Assembly (NCBI RefSeq): GCF_021347895.1
Contig: NC_067131.1
Location: forward strand, 8,584,653 to 8,648,652
Reading direction: 5' to 3'
Source of the DNA: Acanthochromis polyacanthus
Taxonomy: Eukaryota > Chordata > Actinopteri > Pomacentridae
Length of the DNA: 64,000 nucleotides
Below the pieces are notes generated by a model that had not been told where the DNA came from, did no database searches, and worked only from the letters and a program-made list of their open reading frames with translations. Shown piece by piece: positions 10,885-19,989 of this stretch. Each line of letters starts with the position of its first letter. The first letter of the stretch is position 1. A program made the position numbers and the translations under genes.

Positions 10885-12480
10885 GACTTGACAAGAATTT
10901 TATTAACTAAAACATAGCTTTGGACACAAGGCAGCAAAGAAATTCAACAGTGAGACCTTGCAGCAATAGTGAACTACAGTCTGATTAATCCGTGTTTTCA
11001 TGCACAGTCAAAATTACAATTTTATATTGCAAAATTATCTGCAGGTTAGAATTTCCAAATTGTAGCAGCACAGAATGAAATAGGTGTACTTTAGATATGT
11101 AATGAAGAAAACAGCAAAGAGCAACCAGCATGACTGAAACTGTCAAATAATTCTCTCTTTTTTTAAAGATAATTATCTCATTCCTGAATGGCTGCAAATT
11201 AAATACCACGAATCAATTAATGGTTAATAATTGGGGACCAAAGGTTGATATACAGTTGTATATAAATGTGAAACTCAAGGATTATAGGTTTAATCAGAAG
11301 CCTAAATGTTTGTAGTTTATCCTATATGATGCATGACAACTAAGAATGCATTATCATACTGTACAATTATTTTACAAGTCTTGTTTTTTAAGCAGCAATA
11401 TTAAAACCATATGCCTAATTTTTGTGTAGGTCCATGTCAAAACAGCTTTGACCTATCTGTGCATGGACATTCTGCCTCGTAGGGTGTCCTGTAGTGTCCG
11501 GATGTTGGCACCATATCCTGCGGGTTGTGGGATAGACTCCCTGTGAATTGGTCTTGTTTTATAGCATTTCTAACCCTCTGCTGTACGTTCAAACCTGAGG
11601 CCTGAAATAGAAACACACGTTTGAAGGAACATCTGCAGAGTCTTGGTTCCAGAACATGATGAGAGAATTCTAGACAAACTTTAAGAAAAGCTGCGTGAGA
11701 GTTTAGAGGTTTTTATGTTAGATTTCTTCAGCAATTTAATGAGTTATCAGCAAAAATCAAGTGTTCATTTGATGAACTTCATTTCTTAAAACATCCAGAA
11801 TTGGAGCTCATATCTTTGGCAGCTGGAAAGTTTCTGCTCCTTCAAAGTTCACAACACAATGAATGAATTCCTAAAACACTCGATGCTGGAGAGCGTTTGT
11901 GATGCTGAAGCAGTGATCAGTTTTTCTGTTTCTTCTCTGGAAATGCACAATGAGAGATGTCTGCAGTCACTGAGAAAGAGTCTCACCACATCCTGACATG
12001 AGGAAAAAGACTTTATTGAAGACGACAATGAGAAAAACTATCAGACAGCAAACGGCAGCATTCAAGGTGAGCTCTGAACATCTCATCTGGAACAGGAATT
12101 CATTAACAGCAGCATGAGCTTCATTTCAGTCTGTAGCTGCTGAATTCATGGAGGAATATTCTGGCACTAGAGAGGAAGTCCATCAAACAAACTGATGAAG
12201 GTCCAAGAGTCTCACCAAACAAACAACCTACAGAGTGAAGACTTCAAATCTGATTGGACTGCCTCCTATTAAGCCACATGTGAACAAATGCCTCAAAGTT
12301 GATTCATTTCCTAAAATAAATCTAGTTTGAGTCCGAATCTATGTCTGTGTGTTTGCTTCTTTACATTGCTGTTAACAGTTTAGGCTGTTAGATTGTTCCA
12401 GATAAGACAAGTACGAGATACTTCAGAGCCGTTCTACCACGAGCCTGACAGGAAGAACTTCAACAGCTGCTGAATGTTCC
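10885..12480. other. Intergenic, no gene recognised
   Basis: AT-rich sequence between the StAR-like promoter and the open frame at 12482. Short open frames on both strands show no family resemblance. I see no RNA gene or clear transposon end. Confidence 0.45.
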
Positions 12481-12481
12481 T

Positions 12482-12814
12482 GTGGTCCCCTCAAGGCTAC
12501 AGGAGGAGTCCTACGAGGACGAGCCGGTCCACCTGATGCCAGCCAGTCGCTGCGGTTCAAAGCCAATCACTGACTACGTGGACTTCTACTGGACCACACA
12601 GAGGCCTTCAAACTTGGTCAACACGTTCACCGACTACCCGTCTTGTGGGTCTGAGGACGCCGCCGAGCCTCGGCCCAGCCGGCCGCCTGTCTGTGGGTGT
12701 TTGAGTGCTGAGAGGTTTGTTGATGCATGTGAATGTGTCTGTGTTCAAACTGCAGCTTTTGACTCAGTAACGCCAGTAAAAACCAAGAGCTCCTTTATTT
12801 GTGATTTCCACTAA
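12482..12814 (+). CDS. Unrecognised GC-rich reading frame, possible exon or gene relic
   Basis: A 110-codon frame that stays open upstream to about 12451. The first 60 residues have a protein-like composition (SYEDEPVHLMPASRCGSKPI, then DYVDFYWTTQRPSN) and the DNA is clearly more GC-rich than its flanks. The C-terminal half (CGCLSAERFVDACECVCVQT) looks like read-through. There is no convincing acceptor or neighbouring exon, and I do not recognise the family. It could be a terminal exon of an unlisted gene, a degenerating duplicate, or chance. Confidence 0.2.
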   Translation: MVPSRLQEESYEDEPVHLMPASRCGSKPITDYVDFYWTTQRPSNLVNTFTDYPSCGSEDAAEPRPSRPPVCGCLSAERFVDACECVCVQTAAFDSVTPVKTKSSFICDFH

Positions 12815-12904
12815 AAAACTGATGAAAATAAGTTTGCCAGGGTTCTGACTGATAACAGATTATTAAATAATGAAAATAATAGCTTAAATGTTCCTTTAAA
12901 CAAT

Positions 12905-13720
12905 CCTTTTAGGTCTACATTTCCTTTACACTGACTTCTTGGTATATGTACAAGTATTTTGGGTGGAATACACCAATAAGCCCAATGTTCAAGGGTTCTT
13001 CTGGGAATATACCATTAAACCAACCTTTTAGGTAAATGCTCCAGGATGTTGGGTAGAATATACCATCAGATCACCTTTTAGGTCTACATTTGAAGAACCA
13101 TCCTTTAGGTCTACATTTACTCCTTTACACCAAGAATTTTTGGTCTGCATTGAAGGATTTTAGGTGGAATATTCCTTTGAACGAACGTTTTAACTTTATG
13201 TTCAAGCATGCTGGGTGGAATATACCATCAGACCAGCCTCCAAGGTCTACAGTAGTGAATTTTAGGTGGAATATACCATTAAACTCACCTTTTAGGTCTA
13301 CATTGGAGGATTTTAGGTGAAATTTTCTTCCAGACTGTCTTTTAGTCTACATTTAAGGATGTTTAGGATGGTATATTCTTCCAAACCAACTTCTTAGGTC
13401 TACATTTCAGGTGGAATATTCCTCCATGCTAACTGTTTTGGTCTACATTGAAGGATTTTTTCTAAGCCACTCTTTCTCGTCTATATTTGAGGTTTTAGGT
13501 GAAATATTCCTTTTAACCAGCCCCTGAGGTCTCTTTGGGGATTTTGGATGGAATACTCGGTTAAACCAACATTTTAGGTGCATGTCCAGGGATTTTTGGT
13601 GGAATGTTCCTTTAAGGTGGATGTGTGAGGACCTTGTAGGTGGAATACTTCCTGAAACTAACCTTTTAGATCAACATTCAAGGATTTAAGGTCAAATATT
13701 TCTTTAAACCAACCTAAATT
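12905..13720. repeat. Degenerate minisatellite, period roughly 55-65 bp
   Basis: About 13 diverged copies of a unit built from TTTTAGGTCTACATT, AAGGATTTTAGGTGGAATAT and CCTTTAAACCAACC. Unit length drifts because of small indels. No coding function is suggested; the 76-codon frame at 13090-13320 merely runs through the repeats. Confidence 0.8.
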
Positions 13721-14261
13721 TCATGTTTTGATCATTATCAAGTGAGAAACCTCAATCCAGACTCCTCATAATGACATTTGAGATTTATGCTGCTGTTATT
13801 TGTTTAGTCCAGACTAAATGACAGAAATCCACAACTGTAATTTTATTTCAGGACTTGGTTGTTAAATGTCAAAACAATCCATGTGACTCAAAAAACTCAA
13901 CAGCTTTACAAACTCTAAGATTACACAAGGATCCAAAATAAGTTGGGCTTCTACATGAGAGCTTTAACTATTCTTCATCTACTTCCTGAAAAGTTTGGTC
14001 AATAAAAATACAAAAACTAAAATTTTCAGCTGAACTAAAGACAGACTTTGTGATTTTTCTGCTCACATGTTGTGTTGTTGTAAACTTACTGTTTCAAATA
14101 AATAGCCACTTAACCCCCTGGAAACCAACATTTGTCGTGTTTTTGTCACTCCTCAGCGACCCCAGACAGCTGGTTGTAATGTATTTTTTTAGCAACACAC
14201 CATACTGTGACGTTTTTACAATGATGGTTCTACTGTGGAACCAGTTTGAGATTTTCAGGTG
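13721..14261. other. Left flank of the satellite array
   Basis: Unique-looking AT-rich sequence between the minisatellite and the satellite. The 95-codon frame at 14050-14337 runs into the first satellite unit and is not supported as a gene. The end of this stretch (TTTTCAGGTGTTCTG) passes straight into the satellite unit. Confidence 0.4.
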
Positions 14262-15199
14262 TTCTGTGAAAAACACTAGAGAGCAGTTTTCTTTGAAAAA
14301 AAAACATCATGATATTTTGTCAAAAAAAACGCCGTAGTATACTATATCGAAAAAAAATGCCATATTTTCAACATTTCGTAAAAACATGCCATATGATGAA
14401 ATAATGTAAAGTAGGCCATGAAAAACACTATAGAGCAGTTTTTTTAAAAAAATCATCACGAATTTTGTCCATAAAAAATGCCATAGTATACTATGTAAAA
14501 AAAAAATGCCATTTTTTCAACATGTCATAAAAACATGTCATATGATGAAACAATGTAAAGTAGAAAAACACTATAGAGCAGTTTTATTTGACAAAACAAT
14601 CATCATGATATTTTGTCCAAAAAAACGCCATAGTATTCTATGTCGAAAAAAAATATGATTTTTTTTAACATGTTCTAAAAACATGCCATATGATGAAATA
14701 ATGTAAAGTAGGCTGTGAAAAACACTATAGAGCAGTTTTCCTTGAAAAAAAAATCATCATGAATTTTGTTCAAAAACACCCGCCATAGTATACTATGTCG
14801 AAAAAAATGCCATTTTTTCAACATGTCGTAAAAACATGCCATATGATGAAATAATGTAAAGTAGGTCGTGAAAAACCTTATAGAGCAGTTTTCTTTGAAA
14901 AAAATCATCATGAATTTTGTCCATAAAAAATGCCATAGTATACTATGTTGAAAAAAATGCCATTTTTTCAACATGTCGTAAAAACATGCCATATGATGAA
15001 ATAATGTAAAGTAGGCCGTGAAAAACACTATAGAGCAGTTTTCTTTGGAAAAAAAAATTATCATGATATTTTGTCCAAAAAAACACCATAGTATACTATG
15101 TCGAAAAAAATATGATTTTTTCAACATGTCGTAAAAACATGCCATATGATGAAATAATGTAAAATAGGCCATTAAAAACACTATAGAGCAGTTTTCTTT

Positions 15200-15386
15200 G
15201 AATTATGTATTTATTTGCCTTTTTTATTGTGAAAGTCACAGTAGAGAGTGAAAGAAAATGGGGAGAAGAGTAGGGGGGGACACATGCAGCAAAGGGCTGC
15301 AGGCAGGAATCAAACCCAGGTTGCTGCATTAGAGACCAGCCCCTCTACATGGGTCGCCTGCTTAACCCGATGAGCTGTACGTGCGC
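15200..15386 (-). mobile_element. tRNA-derived SINE, copy 1 in satellite
   Basis: On the minus strand it starts with a tRNA-like head: an A-box-like AGCTCATCGGGTTAAGC and a B-box-like GGTTTGATTCC, followed by a body ending TTGTGATAAAAAAGGC-like sequence toward 15200. It is inserted within the satellite unit at GAGCAGTTTTCTTTGA. It is a retroposon copy, not a functional tRNA gene. Confidence 0.7.
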
Positions 15387-15866
15387 TGAGCAGCTTGCTT
15401 TTGGAAAAAAAAAAAAATCATCATGAATTTTGTCCAAATAAAACACCAAGTTTTCTATGTCGAAAAAAATATATGATTTTTTCAACATGTCGTAAAAACA
15501 TGTCATTTGATGAAATAATGTAAAGTCGGCCGTGAAAAACACTATAGAGCAGTTTTCTCTGAAAAAAAAACATCATGATATTTTGTACGAAAAAAAAACG
15601 CCATAGTATACTATGTTGAAAAAAATGCCATTTTTTCAACATGTCGTAAAAACATGCCATATGATGAAATAATGTAAAGTAGTCCGTGAAAAACACTATA
15701 GAGCAGTTTTCTTTGGAAAAAAAATTATCATGATATTTTGTCCAAAAAAACACCATAGTATACTATGTCGAAAAAAATATGATTTTTTCAACATGTCGTA
15801 AAAACATGCCATATGATGAAATAATGTAAAATAGGCCATTAAAAACACTATAGAGCAGTTTTCTTT

Positions 15867-16054
15867 GAATTATGTATTTATTTGCCTTTTTTATTGTGAT
15901 AGTCACAGTGGAGAGTGAAAGAAAATGGGGAGAAGAGTAGGGGGGGGAGACATGCAGCAAAGGGCTGCAGGCAGGAATCAAACCCAGGTTGCTGCATTAG
16001 AGACCAGCCCCTCTACATGGGTCGCCTGCTTAACCCGATGAGCTGTACGTGCGC
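15867..16054 (-). mobile_element. tRNA-derived SINE, copy 2 in satellite
   Basis: Near-identical to copy 1 and at the same point of the satellite unit, as part of the 668-bp duplication. It differs by a few bases (for instance GTGATAGTCACAGTGG instead of GTGAAAGTCACAGTAG). Confidence 0.7.
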
Positions 16055-16985
16055 TGAGCAGCTTGCTTTTGGAAAAAAAAAAAATCATCATGAATTTTGT
16101 CCAAATAAAACACCAAGTTTTCTATGTCGAAAAAAATATATGATTTTTTCAACATGTCGTAAAAACATGTCATTTGATGAAATAATGTAAAGTCGGCCGT
16201 GAAAAACACTATAGAGCAGTTTTCTCTGAAAAAAAAACATCATGATATTTTGTACGAAAAAAAAACGCCATAGTATACTATGTTGAAAAAAATGCCATTT
16301 TTTCAACATGTCGTAAAAACATGCCATATGATGAAATAATGTAAAGTAGGCCATGAAAAACACTATAGAGCAGTTTTCTTTGGAAAAAAAATCATCATGA
16401 TATTTTGTCCAAAAAACACCATAGTACTATGTCGAAAAAAATATGATTTTTTCAACATGTCGTAAAAACATGCCATATGATGAAATAATGTAAAATAGGC
16501 AGTGAAAAACACTATAGAGCAGTTTTCTTTGAAAAAAAATCATCATGATATTTTGTCCAAAAAAACGCCATAGTATACTACATATGTCGGAAAAAAATGC
16601 CGTTTTTTCAACAAGTCGTAAAAACATGCCATATGATAAAATAATGTAAAGTAGGTCGTGAAAAACCTTATAGAGCAGTTTTCTTTGAAAAAAATCATCA
16701 TGAATTTTGTCCATAAAAAACGCCAAAGTATACTATGTCGAAAAAAAAAAGTTTTTGTCAACATTACATAAAAACATGCCATATGATGAAATAATGTAAA
16801 GTAGGCCGTAAAAAACACAATAGAGCAGTCTTATTTGAAAAAAAACATCATGAATTTTGTCCAAGAAAATGCCATAGTATACTATGTCGAAAAAAAAAAG
16901 TTTTTGTCAACATTACATAAAAACATACCATGTGATGAAATAATGTAAAGTAGGCTGTGAAAAACACTGTAGACCAGTTTTCTTT

Positions 16986-17161
16986 GAATTATTTATTTTT
17001 TTTGCCTTTTTTATTGTGATAGTCGCAGTGAAGAGTGATAGGTAATGGTGAGAAGACATGCAGCAAAGGGCCAGGGGCAGAAATCGAACTTGGTCGCTGC
17101 ATCAGAGACCAGCCCCTGTACCTGAGTCGCCTGCTTAACCCCATGAGCTATACGGGGGCCA
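16986..17161 (-). mobile_element. tRNA-derived SINE, copy 3 in satellite
   Basis: More diverged than copies 1 and 2. The head on the minus strand reads CCCCCGTATAGCTCATGG and GGTTAAGC. The insertion point in the satellite unit is the same as in the other copies. Confidence 0.7.
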
Positions 17162-17215
17162 AGCAGTTTTCTTTGAAAGAAAAAATCATCATGAATTTTC
17201 TATGTCGAAAAAAAA

Positions 17216-17604
17216 TGCCATATTTTCATCCATCCATTCTCTATACACCGCTTTATCCTCATTAGGGTTGCGGGGGGTGCTGGAGCCTTTCCCAGCTGAC
17301 TCGGGCAAAGGCAGGGGACACCCTGGACAGATCGCCACTCTGTCGCAGGGCTACATATACAGACAAACAATCACACTCACATTCACACCTACGGGCAATT
17401 TAGAGTAATCAATTAACCTCAGCATATTTTTGGACTGTGGGAGGAAGCCGGAGTGCCCGGAGAAAACCCACGCATGCTCAGGGAGAACATGCAAACTCCA
17501 TGCAGAAAGATCCCAGGCCCACCCCGGGATTCGAACCAGGGATCTTCTTGCTGCAAGGCAAAAGTGCTAACCACTACACCACTGAGCAGCCTGCCATAAT
17601 TTCA
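17216..17604 (-). mobile_element. V-SINE (DANA-like), near full length
   Basis: The element 17229-17591 has, on the minus strand, a tRNA-like head (GTGTAGTGGTTAGCACTTT, then CCTGGTTCGAATCCC) and the conserved central domain of vertebrate V-SINEs (GTTTGCATGTTCTCCCTGA, CTCCGGCTTCCTCCCACAGT). The tail ends GAGAATGGATGGA. Flanks TGCCATATTTTCA (17216-17228) and TGCCATAATTTCA (17592-17604) form a 13-bp target-site duplication inside a satellite unit. It carries no protein. Confidence 0.85.
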
Positions 17605-17714
17605 ACATGTCGTAAAAACATGCCATATGATGAAATAATGTAAAGTTGGCCATGAAAAACACTATAGAGCTTTTTTTTTTTTTTTTAAAAGTCATGATAT
17701 TTTGTCAAAAAAAC

Positions 17715-17776
17715 GCCATGTTTTTACGACATGTTGAAAAAAATATGTTTTTTTCAACATGTCATAAAAACATGCC
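17715..17776. repeat. Inverted-repeat variant of the satellite unit
   Basis: Two 29-bp arms (17715-17743 and 17748-17776) pair with two mismatches around a 4-nt loop. The palindrome segment of the normal unit is replaced by an inverted copy of the neighbouring CAACATGTCGTAAAAACATG segment. Confidence 0.8.
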
Positions 17777-17831
17777 TTATGATAAAATAATGTAAAGTAG
17801 GCTGTGAGAAACACTATAGACCAGTTTTCTT

Positions 17832-18006
17832 TGAATTATCTATGTATTTGCCTTTTTTATTGAGATAGTCACAGTGAAGAGAGACAGGAAATGGGGACAA
17901 GACATGCAGCAAAGGGCCGCGGGCAGGAATCAAACCCGGGTCGCTGCATTGGAGACCAGGCACAGTACAAGGTTTCCTGCTTAACCCCATGAGCTATACG
18001 GGGGTC
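17832..18006 (-). mobile_element. tRNA-derived SINE, copy 4 in satellite, intact target duplication
   Basis: This copy is flanked by CAGTTTTCTTTGA on both sides (about 17822 and 18009), which shows the original target-site duplication of the insertion. The head has AGCTCATGGGGTTAAGC and the B-box-like GGTTTGATTCC. Confidence 0.72.
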
Positions 18007-18325
18007 AAGCAGTTTTCTTTGAAAAAAAAATCGTCATGAATTTTGTCCAAAAAAAACACCATGGTATACTATGTTGAAAAAAATGCCATTTTTTCAACAT
18101 GTCGTAAAAACATGCCATATGATGAAATAATGTAAAGTAGGCCATGAAAAACACTATAGAGCAGTTTTCTTTGGAAAAAAAATCATCATGATATTTTGTC
18201 CAAAAAAACACCATAGTATACTATGTCGAAAAAAAATGCCATATTTTCAACATGTCGTAAAAACATGCCATATGATGAAATAATGTAAAGTAGGCCATTA
18301 AAAACACTATAGAGCAATTTTCTTT

Positions 18326-18497
18326 GAATTATGTATTTATTTGCCTTTTTTATTGTGATAGTCACAGTGGAGAGTGAAAGAAAATGGGGAGACATGCAGC
18401 AAAGGGCTGCAGGCAGGAATCGAACCCAGGTTGCTGCATTAGAGACCAGCCCCTCTACATGGGTCGCCTGCTTAACCTGATGAGCTGTACATGCGCC
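18326..18497 (-). mobile_element. tRNA-derived SINE, copy 5 in satellite
   Basis: Closest to copies 1 and 2, but the first block after the insertion point lacks the AGAAGAGTAGGGGGG stretch. Same insertion point in the satellite unit. Confidence 0.7.
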
Positions 18498-18682
18498 AAG
18501 CAGCTTGCTTTGGAAAAAAATAATCATCATGAATTTTGTCCACAAAAAACACCATAGTATACTATGTCGAAAAAATTTATGATTTTTTCAACATGTCGTA
18601 AAACATGCCATATGATGAAATAATGTAAAGTAGGCCGTGAAAAACACTATAGAGCAGTTTTCTTTGAAAAAAATCATCATGA

Positions 18683-18813
18683 CAAAACCCACGCATGCTC
18701 AGGGAGAACATGCAAACTCCATGCAGAAAGATCCCAGGCCCACCCTGGGGTTCGAACCAGGGATCTTCTTGCTGCAAGGCAAAAGTGCTAACCACTACAC
18801 CACTAAGCAGCCT
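18683..18813 (-). mobile_element. V-SINE fragment, deletion copy of the one at 17229
   Basis: It holds only the tRNA-like head and part of the central domain. The head side joins the satellite at the same TGCCAT position as the full-length copy. The other side is cut and fused to ATCATCATGA of the satellite unit. It therefore looks like a duplicated and internally deleted copy, not a second insertion. Confidence 0.78.
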
Positions 18814-19217
18814 GCCATGTTTTCAACATGTTGTAAAAACATGTCATATGATGAAATAATGTAAAGTAGGCCATGAAAAACACTATAGAGCAGGTGTTTT
18901 TGAAAAAAAAATCATCACGAATTTTGTTCATAAAAAATGCCATCTTATACTATGTCAAAAAAAATGCCATTTTTTCAACATGTCGTAAAAATAGGCCGTG
19001 AAAAACACTAGAGAGCAGTTTTCTTTGAAAAAAAATCATCATGATATTTTTTCCAAAAAGACACCATAGTATACTATGTCGAAAAAATAAATGCCATTTT
19101 TTCAACATGTTGTAAAGACATGCCATATGATGAAATAATGTAAAGTAAGCCATGAAAAACACTATTGAGCAGTTGTATTTGAAAAAAAACCCATCATGAT
19201 ATTTTGTCAAAAAAAAC

Positions 19218-19280
19218 GCCATGTTTTTACGACATGTTGAAAAAAAATATTATTTTTTCAACATGTCATAAAAACATGCC
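19218..19280. repeat. Second inverted-repeat variant of the satellite unit
   Basis: Same arrangement as at 17715-17776: GCCATGTTTTTACGACATG on the left, CATGTCATAAAAACATGCC on the right, with AT-rich middle. Sharing the same rearranged junction, the two variants probably derive from one event followed by amplification. Confidence 0.78.
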
Positions 19281-19336
19281 TTATGATAAAATAATGTAAA
19301 GTAGGCCGTGAAAAACACTATAGAGCAGTTTTCTTT

Positions 19337-19497
19337 GAATTATTTATGTATTTGCCTTTTTTATTGAGATAGTCGCAGTAAAGAGTGACAGGACATGGAG
19401 AGAAGGCCGCGGGCAGGAATCAAACCCAGGTTGCTGCGTCGGAGACCAGCCCCCATTTTGGTGTCTCCTGCTTAACCCCATGAGCTATACGGGGGTC
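19337..19497 (-). mobile_element. tRNA-derived SINE, copy 6 in satellite
   Basis: A diverged copy with a shortened middle (the ACATGCAGCAAAGGG segment is missing). Same insertion point as copies 1-5, with the head ending at CCCCCGTATAGCTC on the minus strand. Confidence 0.68.
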
Positions 19498-19989
19498 AAG
19501 CAGCCAGCTTTGAAAAAAAATCATCATGATATTTTGTCCAAAAAAAAAACGCCATAGTATACTATGTCGAAAAAAGTATGATTTTTTCAACATGTCGTAA
19601 AAACATGCCATATGATGAAATAATGTAAAGTAGAAAAACACTATAGAGCAGTTTTCTTTGAAAAAAAATCATCATGATATTTTGTCCAAAAAACTGCCAT
19701 AGTCGAAAAAAATAAGAATTTTCCAACATGTCGTAAAAACATGCCGTATGATGAAATAATGTAAAGTATTCCCTGAAAAACACTATAGAGCAATTTTATT
19801 TTTTAAAAAAATCATCATGAATTTTTGTCCAAAAAAACCGCCATAGTATACTATGTCGAAAAAAAATGCCATTTTTTCAACATAGTCGTAAAAACATGTA
19901 ATATGATGAAATAATGTAAAGTAGGCCATTAAAAACACTATAGAGCAGTTTTCTTTGAAAAAAAATCTTAATGATATTTTGTTTGGATA

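Larger units (their letters stand above)
15030..16365. repeat. Higher-order tandem duplication (two copies of about 668 bp)
   Basis: The stretch from about 15030 to 15697 is repeated almost exactly at about 15698-16365, including the embedded SINE and its private differences (for example ATAGGCCATTAAAAACACT at both sites). The offset of the SINE start is 667-668 bp. Similarity between copies is much higher than between ordinary satellite units, so the duplication is recent. Confidence 0.8.
14262..19985. repeat. AT-rich satellite array, about 28 units of about 152 bp
   Basis: The unit reads, in pieces, AAAAACACTATAGAGCAG, TTTTCTTTGAAAAAAAATC, ATCATGATATTTTGTCC, the perfect palindrome CATAGTATACTATG, TTTTTTCAACATGTCG, AAAAACATGCCATATGATG and AAATAATGTAAAGTAGGCC. 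I counted about 28 starts of the CACTATAGAGC block, usually 150-155 bp apart. Units differ by substitutions and poly-A length, and several are interrupted by SINE copies. Minus-strand frames repeating FHHMACFYDMLKK arise only because the unit is about 51 codons long. I assign no function; a nucleosome-sized unit and tandem layout are typical of satellite DNA. Confidence 0.92.

Noticed and set aside
15915..18864. tRNA-like sequences with A and B box motifs
   Set aside because: They are heads of SINE retroposons with flanking target duplications and degraded tRNA folds, so not listed as tRNA genes.
14675..19783. Many minus-strand frames repeating FHHMACFYDMLKK and similar peptides
   Set aside because: They are translations of the AT-rich satellite unit, whose length of about 51 codons keeps one frame open. 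There is no start context, no domain and no splice structure.
14262..19985. Regularly spaced repeats considered as a CRISPR array
   Set aside because: The whole 152-bp unit repeats, with no unique spacers between short identical repeats, and the context is a vertebrate genome.
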